This document shows positions 23,740-34,520 of a DNA stretch of 64,000 nucleotides, piece by piece. Numbering within the stretch: the stretch's first letter is position 1; each line of letters starts with the position of its first letter. Location: the NCBI GenBank assembly GCA_019916065.1, contig JAINTL010000046.1, positions 332,501 to 396,500 of the forward strand, in the 5' to 3' direction. Below the pieces are notes generated by a model. That model was given only the letters and a program-made list of their open reading frames with translations. It had not been told where the DNA came from and did no database searches. The position numbers were made by a program, and so were the translations under genes. This DNA is from Vitellaria paradoxa (taxonomy: Eukaryota; Streptophyta; Magnoliopsida; Ericales; Sapotaceae).

Positions 23740-25878
23740 TCAATGGTGTGTACAAATGCCTACAGATTTTCTTAGAGACTCAAAGCGAATGGCATTTTGT
23801 GAAACAAAACAATTTAAATCTGACTTTCTAATCCAAATAGCTCTAGTTTTAAGATCAGTTGTCTTGACAGGTTTTTCCTCACGTTTTTGACTTTTATGAA
23901 AATTCTTTTTCTCAACAAATTTGAAATTTGTACCTCTTCGAAATATTGGACTGTTTTGTTTTTGAAAAGGACGTGAGTTTTTGTAACAATCTTCTGAAAA
24001 TTTTGAAAACACTTGAAATTTATTCTTCACAGGGACTCTAGGCTCCGGGTTTTTTGAAAAATTTTTAACATGGTTTAAAGGAAGACCATAGAGTTTGTGA
24101 CAGTTTGGGCGTATATGACCTTTGATTCCACAATGGTGACAAACAGGTACAAGAGATTGGGATCTAGCAAAATGCGTACCTTTCACTATGTGAGGAGGAT
24201 ACTGATAGTGTTTATTCTTTTCAAAACTCTTCTTTGGTGGTGTAGCAGACTTAGGGAAGGTCTTGGGATTGGCTGCAGGTTTTGAAACAACCTTTGCTAT
24301 TACTGAAGGTGCTGATGATGATGAAACAATTGTACTTTTCCCTCCAGTGTAGCCTAAGCCTGCTTTGTCTCCATGTGTTCGTTGTTGGCTCCAAATTTCT
24401 TCTAGCTTTTGAGAACTGTAGTTCATTCTTTCAATTATCTTCTCATCACTCTTGATCTTCTCTTTCAGTTTACTGACCTCATCCTGAAGTTCTCCAACAA
24501 CTTTCTCCAATTCATCAATCTTTTTATTCTTTTCTTCAAGTTTTTCTTTGAACTTTTCTGCACTATGAGACTGAGAAGTTTTGTCAGATTCCAAAATAGA
24601 TATTTTACCTGCGAGCTTTTCATTCTCTATCTTCAAGGAATCTCGTTCACTTCGAAGTTTACAGTTTCGGGTATGTTAGGCTTGTCTTTGTTTCTTCACC
24701 TTACTGTATTCAACAATAAAAGCATCATATGCTACTTGCAAATCATTGTTGAATTCATCCTCAGAGTCATCATCTTCATGATTTGATATATCAGTGTCGC
24801 TTTGAGATCCAGAAGCTGTTCCTGCAGACGAAGAGTGAGACGCCATAAAAGCAACAAAATTACCTTCATCGTTTGAGGCTGCTGATGAAGATGATTCATC
24901 TGAACTGGATTCATCATCTAATGTAGCATTCATGACTCTGACTTGTTTCTTTTTCATCTTTTTGTTTGCACAGTCTTGAGCAAAGTGTCCATATCCATGA
25001 CACTCAAAACACTTGAACTTGTTCTTCTTGTTTTCTTCCCCAGATTCAATCTTCTTGATCTTCTTTCCTTTTTCTTGAGATTGTGACTCATTCTTGTTAT
25101 TCTTATTAAATAAACCCTTCTTCCTCATATATCTTACGAATCTTTTAGCCACAAGCGCCATTTCTTTATCCGACTCCTCTTCATCACTTTCTTCTTCCAC
25201 TGTCTTTAGAGCAATACCTTTTGACGCTTTGCGAGGTTTCACCATATTTGCTTCAAACGTTTGCGAGGATCCCACAAGGTCTTCTATTCTCATGGAGTTC
25301 ACATCTCTGACTTCTTCTATTGCTGTGACTTTAGAATCAAACACTCGTGGAAGAGAACGTAAAATTTTACGTACCACTTTGTATTCTGGAATAGGTTCTC
25401 CAAGGTTATGGCATGAATTAACAATGTGACTGAGCCGGACATAAAAGTCATCAAACCTTTCGTCTTCATTCATCCTTAGTCCCTCAAACTCAGAAGTGAG
25501 TTTTTGAAGCTTGCTGGTTTTGACTTGTTCGTTCCCTTCATGTGTACTTTGCAGAATTAACCACGCTTTTCGGGCACTCGTACAACTTGAGATGCGGCAG
25601 AATTCATTAGGGCAAACTGCAGAAAATATGGCACTCAAGGCTTTGAAGTTCCACTCCGAACTCTCTTGCTCAGTTTTAGTCCATGTCTGAATTGACTTTT
25701 GTTCGATTCTTCCGTCAACTTCATGGGTCGGTTCATCCCATCCTTTAACTATTGACATCCAGACTTTGTAATTAATTCCCAAAAGAAAAGCTTGCATTCG
25801 TACCTTCCAGTATGAATAGTTTGAGCCATCAAACCAAGGGGGTCTGGTGCTTGAGCCTCCTTCACGTGGTGGATCCAT
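23740..25878 (-). pseudogene. retrotransposon gag, split by one in-frame stop
   Basis: The first part (25878-24676, 400 residues) opens MDPPREGGSS, has a Copia-type gag region (WFDGSNYSYWKVRMQAFL, DUF4219/UBN2-like), an acidic stretch and a CCHC zinc knuckle at about residues 290-303 (C-x2-C-x4-H-x4-C). A TAA at 24676-24678 interrupts it. The same frame stays open to 23740 (298 residues from the next Met), with a coiled-coil-like Lys/Glu region and a second CCHC knuckle. Without the stop it would be one nucleocapsid protein packaging element RNA. The stop could be a mutation or, less likely, a read-through site. Confidence 0.88.
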
Positions 25879-25920
25879 TGGTTTGGATGAAGATCTTCAC
25901 TCAAGAACTTAGAGTGACCT

Positions 25921-25932
25921 GCTCTGATACCA
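25921..25932 (-). other. primer-binding site (tRNA-Met)
   Basis: The minus strand reads TGGTATCAGAGC two bases inside the 5' LTR, the standard plant initiator tRNA-Met complement. Confidence 0.95.
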
Positions 25933-25934
25933 AT

Positions 25935-26793
25935 TGAAAATTCCAAACCCACACAATCACACACACAGTGAAAGTAATCACACAAGAGAATAACGAGGAA
26001 ACCCTATCACAAGGAGAAAAACCTCTATTTACAATCCCACTATCAACGGGTTACAAGACTCTACTCAGACTCTCTACGAATCACTCGCACGAATCCTTTC
26101 GTCACTCTTGCTCGAATCACTCGATAAACCCTACAAGCAGGCTTTCTGCCTCACACAGAAAGTGAAAAGAAAATACAAGACGAATTTAGAGAAAGAACAT
26201 GAAAGCTCTCAATACCCAAAGACTCTTTCTCTAGGTCCCTATAATATGTTCTCACACCTCTTACAATTACAGAGTTGGTTTCACATATATATAGGATTAC
26301 AAAGTTGCCCTAGTTTGGCAAAATAGGAAATTGAATCCGAACAAAATATTCATAGCTCGATCCCTCGCACTCCCATCCTCCAGCCTGCGACCTGCACTGA
26401 AATTTTTGCGCTTTAAGAAATAACACTGGCGCACCCTCGCGCTCCCATCCTCCAGCCTGCGGACCTCACTGGAATTTCTGAGACACCTTGGCGCACCCGC
26501 GCGCTCCCTTCGGGATGCCTGCGTGCTTGGGGCGCACCCGCGCGCTCCCCGCGCCGTGCCTGCGAGGTACACTGGAATTCCATTCATGTTCCAGAAGGAT
26601 GCGTCCGAATTCCATTAGGTTTTGTAATCCTTCACACCAATTAGAATTCTTCAAAATCTTGGTCAACTTGATTCATTTTATCTCCTTAATTGTTTAGAAT
26701 TCTTCAAATCTTCAATTTGCATCACTTTAGGAAACTTTAATAGCATTCCTAATTTAACTAATATTTTGATTGGATTTGCCACAAGACTTTACA
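25935..26793 (-). repeat. 5' LTR
   Basis: 859 bases, same length as the other LTR and a constant offset of 4219, so no indels separate them. It should hold the element promoter. Confidence 0.95.
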
Positions 26794-26798
26794 AGTAT

Positions 26799-27796
26799 TA
26801 TTGTGTATTTATGAGAAATTTTAATATCCTTGTTTAAAAAAATTGAGGCAGTTTTATGATTAGAAAATTATACTCCTATGTTTTTAGTATTAGGGTTCAT
26901 TAATTAATATGTTAATATGTTTTCCTCTTGGCTGCATGTCAATTTTCAAACTAGGTGGTCATCGGTTGTAGAATGATTGTATCCTAAGATTTACATGAGT
27001 TTTATTTTTGTTGCTATCACATCCGCTGACAGTACCTAAACTTTAAAATTATATGTTATGACATTTACTGAACACTTCCATGGCTGCAATTAGGTGATGC
27101 CAGAACTTTTACTTCCTTTTGTATTTATGTTGAATGACCAAAAACTTTACATAGCTCCATTTTCTAGTAAGCATAAATTAACTCTACATTATCTTCACAA
27201 AATTACATTGCTAGTGCATTTTCAAAAAATATCTTTATAATCTCATCTATTTATTATAACAGTGTTATCGCATTGACAGACAAGTATATATCATTTTCAC
27301 CTACTTAAATTTAACAAATAATACTCTATCTGCTTTTTAAAGATGAACGCTAACTCTTGGAGTCTCCACCAAGAGGCCTTTCAAGAAGGTTTGTTTCATC
27401 ATTTTAGAGTCTCGGTCAAAAGGCCTTTCAGGAAGGTTTGTTTATCATTAGCAGGAATGTAATAATAGAAGGATGAGATATTGGGTAAGTTCAAAGATAG
27501 AAATGTTGTATTCATTAATAAACTAGTTAACAAGGAATGATTCATCATTACAATGTGATAGCTGTTATTATTTGATTGCAGCATGATAACATTGACCATA
27601 ATATGTAATACACAAAGCTCTGTATTATTGTTTTGGCTCATAAGAGTATACAAAAAAAAAAATTACAAAGTAATACTACTAGACGGAATTATAGACAACA
27701 TGAGAAACTAGGCCTAATTTCTAACAATATATTACAAAACTTCCTAAGGTCCAAAACTGAAACATTTATATTAATAAAATTTACTAATTAGGACTT
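26799..27796. repeat. duplicated 3' flank of pseudogene F
   Basis: Continues the flank broken by the LTR element and matches 9890-10840. It includes a local tandem duplication at about 27357-27455 (GGCCTTTCAAGAAGG then GGCCTTTCAGGAAGG) where block B has a single copy. No gene. Confidence 0.7.
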
Positions 27797-30463
27797 TTAC
27801 TCTAATTCTGAAATAACTGTCACTTCCTGTTCAAGATGTCTTCTAGGTTTGCCTGCATTCCTAGTGGAGAAAGGGTTAGGAAAAATGGTCAAATTGTTTA
27901 TGTCACCTTGTAGCATTTGAATCACAACTTTCATGGAAGGACGATCAACGGGATTCCATTGTATGCACCAAAGTCCAACAATTATAAGTTTTTTCACTGT
28001 TTTACCATCACTATCTTCCTAAATCCGAATTCTCAGTTCTTCACCTTGTTCCAAACGCTTATATATCCACTTTAAAAAAATATATTTGGCTAACATTTTC
28101 AACTTTAACATCATTATTCTTTCTCCCTCCAACCATTTTAAGCAACAACATTTCATAACTATAAACATTTGATTTATAGGAAAATTTCCCAAAATTCCAA
28201 GATAAAACTTCACGTCAATATAGCCCATAGTCCCTCCAGCAGCAGTCATAGAAACTATATTTTGTTCCTTAGAGCACAACTTGGCCAAACCAAAGTTAGA
28301 GATCTTTAAATTAAAATTATGGCCCAACGTGATATTGTGAGGTTTAATATCGAAATGGAGGATCCGCTGATCACACTCTTGGTGGAGATATTCAATCCTT
28401 TTAGCAATGCCCAGAGCAATATGCTGAGGCCTCTCCCAACCAAGGTGTTGGTTGTTCTTGAAGTTCTTAGAAAAGATGCACTTTTCTAGTGAATCATTTG
28501 GCGGGAACTCATACACAAGAACTTGTATGAACTTAGCAGCACAGAAGCTGACCAAACGAACAACATTGACATGGTGAATTTTTCCAATTGTTCCAACTTC
28601 GTTAATGAAGTCTTCCCCATTTTCCTTGGAATTGTTGAGGACCCTAACAGCAGTAAAGATTTCATGTGAAATAATCTCTTTGTAAATTGTTCCATAACCA
28701 CCTTCCCTCAAATTTTCCCGAAATTGATTTGTGATGTGTTTAAGATTAACATAAAAATATCTTGCGGGCGTCAGAACTCTGTAATCCTCCAAAAATTTCT
28801 CGATTTTTGCTTGATTTTGTTTTTCTAGTTTATTTGAGCCATGGAAATAGCAGAATGCTATGACTGCTAGCAGAACAAAGAAGGAACCTAAGATTGCCCC
28901 TACGTATATTAAAAAAATAGATTAAAAATTAAATTAAAAAAGAAAGTTTAAACACCTTATCTTACAAATTAATTAATATTCTGGTATGTACGATAGATAG
29001 GATCAGGGGCGGAGTCAGAATTTTTGCTGAGTGGGTCACTGGGCGCTGAGGGGGGCATCGGGCACCAAGGGGGGCACCGAGCACGCAAGAAAAAATAATA
29101 ATCGACTTATTTTTCGATTAAGAGTAGGAGAAAAACGATGTTATTTTTAGAGAGAAAATAAATTATTCTTGAGTATTAACTAGTGAATATATTTCTCACA
29201 GTTAATGGTTCAAGCACCTGAAGTTTATTAGAGATATCCCTCGCTACAAAAAATATAATTATTATTAAATTTTATTATCTATAGAATTTATTTTGTTATA
29301 TGCTAAATTTGCTAATAGTATAAACAAAAATATGTAATAATGTATTAAAAAGATACACTTTATTTCACAAAAAATACCAAGTTTGATTCTTTTAAACTTC
29401 TTATATGTTAAAAAATTTTGAGTTAACTTTAAATTTTTAATAAAATTAAAAATATCTTAATTTTTAATTAATTTAATTTTTAAATAAAATTAAAATAATA
29501 AAGAGGACATTTTAGTAATTTTATCTTAAAAATTGAGGGGTCACTTGCCCCCTTTGCTCCCATGTAGCTCCGCCCATGGATAGGATGAAGGGCTGGGAGA
29601 ATAGATAGAGAAATTTACCAGCAAGCTTTAGTTTCCCTGTTACACCTGCAAGAGATAATGAAATTGTCCAAGTGGTGCAAATTAAATTTAAGCCACTTAG
29701 TAAATTTTAGAATGAATTGAATCATCAGTACCGTCTGGTTCCTGCACACAGATGGTTTGAGGTGGCTGCGTATAATTCTTCGAACTACAAAACTTTTTTA
29801 CGGCCTCACAGTTTCCGAAATTGGGATTCGACCGAGTGATATTAATAATAAAACTCTTATTTGTGTAGCCCACGACATTGTGGGGGAACTGCTGCAATGG
29901 TGGCCATCTGGGTACAAGACGTCCAAAATTCATCACTGATGTCAGAATCGGACGACACGGGAATTATACCAAGGACGCTAAGGCAGGTCGCCGGGTAACT
30001 GGGGTCTGAATGGTCGGGAGGAACAATTATACGAGTCATAGTTTTCGAAGTAATTGATTTCGGAGGCGGGACTAAATCGGAAAGGAGAGGCAGAGAAATT
30101 GAGATTCAGAAGGTGCAGTGGAAAGCAATCCCCCTGTAGGGAAACCGCTTGAATTTTTTGGAGTTGGTAATCAATTGGGATGACTTGCAATTTTAATGAA
30201 GAAGAAGGTAGCATGTAAAGCAGCACGCCATTGCTGCTGCAAGATAGCTCAAATTCGGGACAACCACAGCAGCTGTTGTCTGCAGGCTGCTGTGTATCTT
30301 GGACCCAGAAGGGAGACCTTATTGGCGGCCCTAATCTATCCCTGCAATATTTGGCCCCGGTGCACACACCAGGGCTTGCTGCACTTCCAAATCTGGCAAA
30401 TACTATTTGTGTACTGGAAAATAACAAGTAGCGCAGGAAGAAGAGGAAGATGAACATGCCCAT
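27797..30463 (-). pseudogene. LRK10L-type receptor kinase F, disrupted
   Basis: Closest to G in layout: exon 1 30463-29732, exon 2 29619-29645 (27 bases), exon 3 from 28899 to 27797. Exon 1 has a signal peptide and the conserved ectodomain but two frameshifts (near 29980-30030 and near 29870-29930). In exon 3 the invariant lysine is Arg (TAVRV), the Gly-rich loop reads REGGYG, DFG is NFG, APE is lost in a frameshift near 28210, and a TAG near 28018 replaces the Gln of G (RIRIQED). Several catalytic residues are therefore gone as well as the frame. Intron 2 carries a hAT element. It is not expected to make an active kinase. Confidence 0.9.
29004..29578. mobile_element. non-autonomous hAT element (575 bp)
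   Basis: Ends CAGGGGCGGAG and CTCCGCCCATG are imperfect inverted repeats, flanked by the 8-bp duplication GATAGGAT at 28996-29003 and 29579-29586. An 8-bp duplication with such ends is diagnostic of hAT. The interior is AT-rich with a short GC-rich GGGGGGCAC-type repeat near the left end and no transposase frame. It lies in intron 2 of F. Confidence 0.9.
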
Positions 30464-30536
30464 TTCAAACTGACTTTATCAGTTTAATTTTCCCAACTCC
30501 CTTCTGTTGTTTGTTTTTAATAATTATTACGCCAAG

Positions 30537-31456
30537 GGCCATTTGCTAGCTAGCGTTGTTATTTTTTTGTTTATGATTATTTGTTTATATTTTTTATTTT
30601 TTATTGTCATTTTTTTAAATGGAAATTGATTTTGTGTTTAGAAATATAATTTTATTTATAATTATTAATTTTTTATTTTTATAAAATATTTAATTTTATT
30701 AATTTTTTAAAGTTAATTGAATTTAATAAATATATTTTATATTAATTTAATTATATTATTTATTAAAAATAATTGAATAAAATCTAAAAATTATATCATT
30801 TAATCTAGTAAATATAAAATATATTAATTATAATTTAATTACATCATTTACTAAAAATAATTGAATAAAATATATTTCATAATAATTTAAATAATTTAAT
30901 TATGATATTTATTAAAAATAATTTAATAAAATATAATTCATATTAAATTAATTAATTAAGTTAAATTAATTATTAAATTAAATAATTTAATTATAATATT
31001 TATTAAAAATAATTTAATAAAATATATTTATATTAATTGGATTATTTATTAAATTAAATTAATATGTTATATATTATTATTTATTAAAAATAATTTAATA
31101 ATATATATTTCTTATTAATTAAATTAACTAATTTAATTGAATTATTTATTAGAAACAAAATAATAATAGATATTATATATTAATTTAATTATATTATTTA
31201 TTAAAAATAATTTTAGTTTAATAAAGTAATTTATTTGAATATGATATAACAAAAATAGATAAAGTATTAGAATTGATAAAATGTTTGCAACAAAAAAATA
31301 AAGTGAAAACACTTTAATTTGTTTACATTTTTTTGTTTAAGTTTTCATTTTTTTAAAATAAAAAAACGTATACAGATTTAACAAATATATTTCTGTTATC
31401 AATTTACAAAATTTTGAAAACATAAAGAGAAAAATAAAAACGTTATGAAAAAGGCC
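30537..31456. mobile_element. AT-rich insertion upstream of F (about 0.92 kb)
   Basis: Flanks align with gene G upstream DNA, which runs uninterrupted across this point (around 51790). The insert begins GGGCCATTT...AGCGTTGTTATTTTT, and its right end reads on the reverse strand as GGCCTTTTTCATAACGTTTT, a weak inverted repeat. The interior is TTAATTAAATTA-like with no coding potential. Confidence 0.65.
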
Positions 31457-31880
31457 TAAAAAGTTTCATTTCCACATATAATATAATTTAAGCGAGCAGC
31501 AAAAGTCTAGTCTGAAAGTTGGGGAAACTGAGAAATTGCTAAATCAGTCAAATACGTTAATTCATTTTTTTGTACGCGGATTTTTTTTCTTCTTCTTTTT
31601 TTTTTTTTTATTTCTAGTGTGCGTGCATATATATATATATATGTTAATTGGAAACAACTTTCTAAAAACATATATATCAAAATAAAAATAAAATAAAATA
31701 AAATAAAATAATCACATCTTTATTAGTAAAAAAATTAGAAATCATATAGAATGACTAAAATAAATTAACTTATTCTTGACAACACTGAACAAGGCTACAA
31801 CAGAGAGATAAAAGTTAAGTTTAACGGGTAGGTACGAAAAAAATTGTTAAATGATTTGGGTAGACTGCATCAACTTTGTG
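31457..31880. repeat. upstream DNA shared by blocks F and G
   Basis: Matches 51790-52140 by eye (TTTCATTTCCAYATATAATATA and following) and marks the distal edge of the F/G duplication. No gene. Confidence 0.7.
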
Positions 31881-32093
31881 AAACAATTGTTAACGTTAAC
31901 ACTAGATATTGGGTGTGTTTAGAGTAATAAAAAATAAGATAAGATAAGATAAAATATAGTTTGGGGAGATTTTTTGCGTTTAGTGCACTTCTCAAACTGG
32001 ATTTTTTAGAGATAAATAGTAAGATTGCGGTTCTGACAGATTAAAATTTTGTTTAAATGGATTCAAAATTTTGTATTAATCGTAACTTTTTTG

Positions 32094-32200
32094 TACTACA
32101 ATTCGTCGGAACGATTTCTATACTACAATTCATTGGAACGATTTTTATACTACAATTCGTTGAAACGGTTTTTGTAATCTGTCAGAACGGTATCTACGAT
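32094..32200. repeat. 27-bp minisatellite, 3 full units plus a partial one
   Basis: TACTACAATTCRTYGRAACG recurs at 32094, 32121 and 32148, exact period 27, then a weaker fourth unit. Because 27 is a multiple of three it reads as a 9-residue repeat in the + frame, but no gene context supports translation. Confidence 0.85.
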
Positions 32201-32660
32201 TCCAGAAAAAATAGTAAAAGTGGGTGTCATTCAGTAGTTTAGGAATCCATGACAAAAATGACAAAAAAATTTTACCGTTTAATTAATCGAATTCTAATTA
32301 CCGATTTTTTTTAAAATATATTGAACTTTTATTAAATTTTAAGAATATAAGAATATATAAAAATATAATAGAAATTTTTAAATATTTTTACCAAATTTTT
32401 TGCACCAAACAGGCCACTTATTAAGTTTCGGAAAAAATAAAGTTAATTCATGAACTCTCATCAATTCCATGAAATGAAACATACAAAAAGCAGTACAGAA
32501 AACAACAAAAGAATTGTTGGCCATTTCAAACTGATTCTTATCAGTTTTCTTAATTCATACAAATTTAATTTTGTTTATATTATTCTCTAATTATTTATTT
32601 ATAGTAGACCAAAATAGACAATAAGTATAAATATTTTTATAATTTTGAGGATAGAGAGTC

Positions 32661-32802
32661 AAGGTGGCGTTTGGATGACAAAAAAATATAAAAAGTTGAA
32701 GTAAAAATAATATATAACGAAATTTGATTGAAAAAAATTAAAAAAAAAGTTAGCAAAAATTAATAAATTTTGGTGAATTTTGATAAACCAAACACACCTA
32801 AT
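32661..32802. mobile_element. short MITE-like element, GTTTGG family
   Basis: Starts GGCGTTTGGATGACAAAAA and ends TTTGATAAACCAAACACACC, near inverted repeats around about 100 bases of A-rich DNA. Confidence 0.6.
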
Positions 32803-32999
32803 TCTTTCATCCGCGATTAAAAAATTCTAATTTCTACAAATCTATAATAATTATTAATATAATTTATTTATTTTAAGAGCAACTGATTAATTATTTTATT
32901 TTAAGTTCAAGTTATACTTAATTCATTCCAAAAAAATTAAAAAATACGTCAGATCAATGGCAGTTAGGGACAAGTATACCTTACCACGACTTAAACTCA

Positions 33000-34520
33000 A
33001 TTTTCGTAAGGATGTTCAAGTTTAAGGGCAAATCAAACTAGATTAACTCAATTTTTGGGGCGACTCGACCCAATTTTACCTGCATAATTACAATAACAAG
33101 GGAGAAGTACTAGCTAAGAGTCAATTCTAATGAGCTAGAACAAGAGAAATTTATTCAGTTTGTTGGGCTAGATTAATTTTGTTACTAGCCTATTTATATT
33201 ATCTTCTCTTAATAAGGTTTTCAAAATATAATAGAATAATATTTTTATTTTATTAATTTTTAATTTGATAATATTTTATATCAAATTATTTAAATTATTT
33301 TTATAATTTTTATATTGAATAATATGCTAGAGAGAGTGATTGACTGAGTGTGTAATATGTATCAATAATTATGATTTAAATTGAATATAAACATTCAGAA
33401 TAACACAATAATATTTTGATTTAAATATATAATTTTTTTTTATACTCTTACCTCTGTTAAGATGCAAAAACGAAAGCTTACAGAATCTATAATGTAAATG
33501 TGAATACCCTTTGTCAAGTCGTTTGATACCAAAAACTTATAAAGCTTGTAATGTGAATGTCCCTTCTCAATCCGTTTGAAACTAAACAAAAAGTTATTCC
33601 ATTATATTTGCTAATTAACTTGGTGGATTAAGGCATTTTGATTAATTCAATACTAAAAATTATGGATGTTGATTGCATGATCATATGTAATACAAATGTC
33701 AAAGTATTTAACACGTATAATGGTCTTATTTAGCACTATCAAAAATTATCCAAATTCACCAATTTTAACTATTTTTTATACTTTCCTTCTATTAAAATTT
33801 TACAGATTTCACCTTTATATCATATTTTTAATACTTTTATTATATTTTTATTTTATTTTTTGTCAACCAAACACCTTCGATATACATACTTCTTGTCAAG
33901 TTCTTTGAAAGTAACATAAACTTACTTTCAACAAACTAACCTCCAAAATTAAGTTTGTTGACTCCATGGTGTAGACTTTTTAGACGTATTTTGAAGGTAA
34001 GAATTTTTTATTTTTTTACTTTATTTTTATTTTGTATATTTTTTATGTTATTTAATTTTTTATTTATTTAATGATTTTTAAACATATTATTCGCATTGAG
34101 AAAAATTACAAAAAAAAATTAATAAATTTTCATACGAGTTAAAATAAATTAGTTTTTATGCATATATGATTTTTTCATAAGCTAATTTTTCTCCAAAAAA
34201 AAAAAAGATTGACTTTTATAAGTACGTGATTTTTTATTTGAAAGTATTTTTATAATGTTCTTATAAATAAAATTAACATATTTCAAAAATATTAAAAATA
34301 AATTTTAATAAAAGAAAATCACATAAAAGAATATAAATTAAAAAAATAATTTTTTTATTCCCAAGTCAAGTCCAGGAGTGATCCGTCAACTACGTGGGCC
34401 AATAATCTATGACAGCGGGTCCCATCGCATTCATTAATGAGGTGACATTACGTGACGAGCACTGGTACATTTAATAGGGACATGGACTTGAAACAAAGGA
34501 TAACTTGTAAGAAACGATAT
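33000..34520 (+). repeat. composite repeat, copy 1
   Basis: AT-rich body with landmark words AAGTTTGTTGACT and ATTTTTAAACATATTATTC, then the conserved core at 34364-34520 (CAAGTCAAGTCCAGG, TCCGTCAACTACGT, GCGGGTCCCATC, ACTTGTAAGAAACGATATG). The same order appears at 36.7, 40.3, 44.9, 52.1, 56.8 and 61.8 kb. No protein is conserved among copies. Confidence 0.75.
33718..33878. mobile_element. short MITE-like element, GTTTGG family
   Basis: Ends CACTATCAAAAATT and TTTTTTGTCAACCAAACACC are imperfect inverted repeats, with TTTCACCTTTATATCAT inside, a word shared with the sibling near 56180. Confidence 0.5.

Larger units (their letters stand above)
21716..26793 (-). mobile_element. LTR retrotransposon, Copia type, gag-only non-autonomous copy
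   Basis: A 5078-bp element flanked by a 5-bp duplication. Two 859-bp LTRs begin TGAAAATTCC and end CTTTACA. It reads on the minus strand: 5' LTR 25935-26793, primer-binding site just inside it, gag at 25878-23740, then about 1.1 kb of noncoding sequence, a polypurine tract and the 3' LTR 21716-22574. No integrase, reverse transcriptase or RNase H is present, so mobility would depend on a related autonomous element. The gag domains and tRNA-Met primer point to Copia; large LTRs and long gag suggest the SIRE/Maximus group, which is less certain. Confidence 0.93.
31881..32999. other. AT-rich intergenic DNA with a minisatellite and a MITE
   Basis: Contains a 27-bp minisatellite and a short MITE, listed separately. 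The stretch 31911-32420 opens GGGTGTGTTTAG and closes with CACCAAACAGGCC, so it may be one MITE-like element enclosing the minisatellite. No gene seen. Confidence 0.5.

Noticed and set aside
24409..25429. Plus-strand frames of 111-125 codons
   Set aside because: Antisense to gag; leucine/phenylalanine-rich because they mirror Lys/Glu codons.
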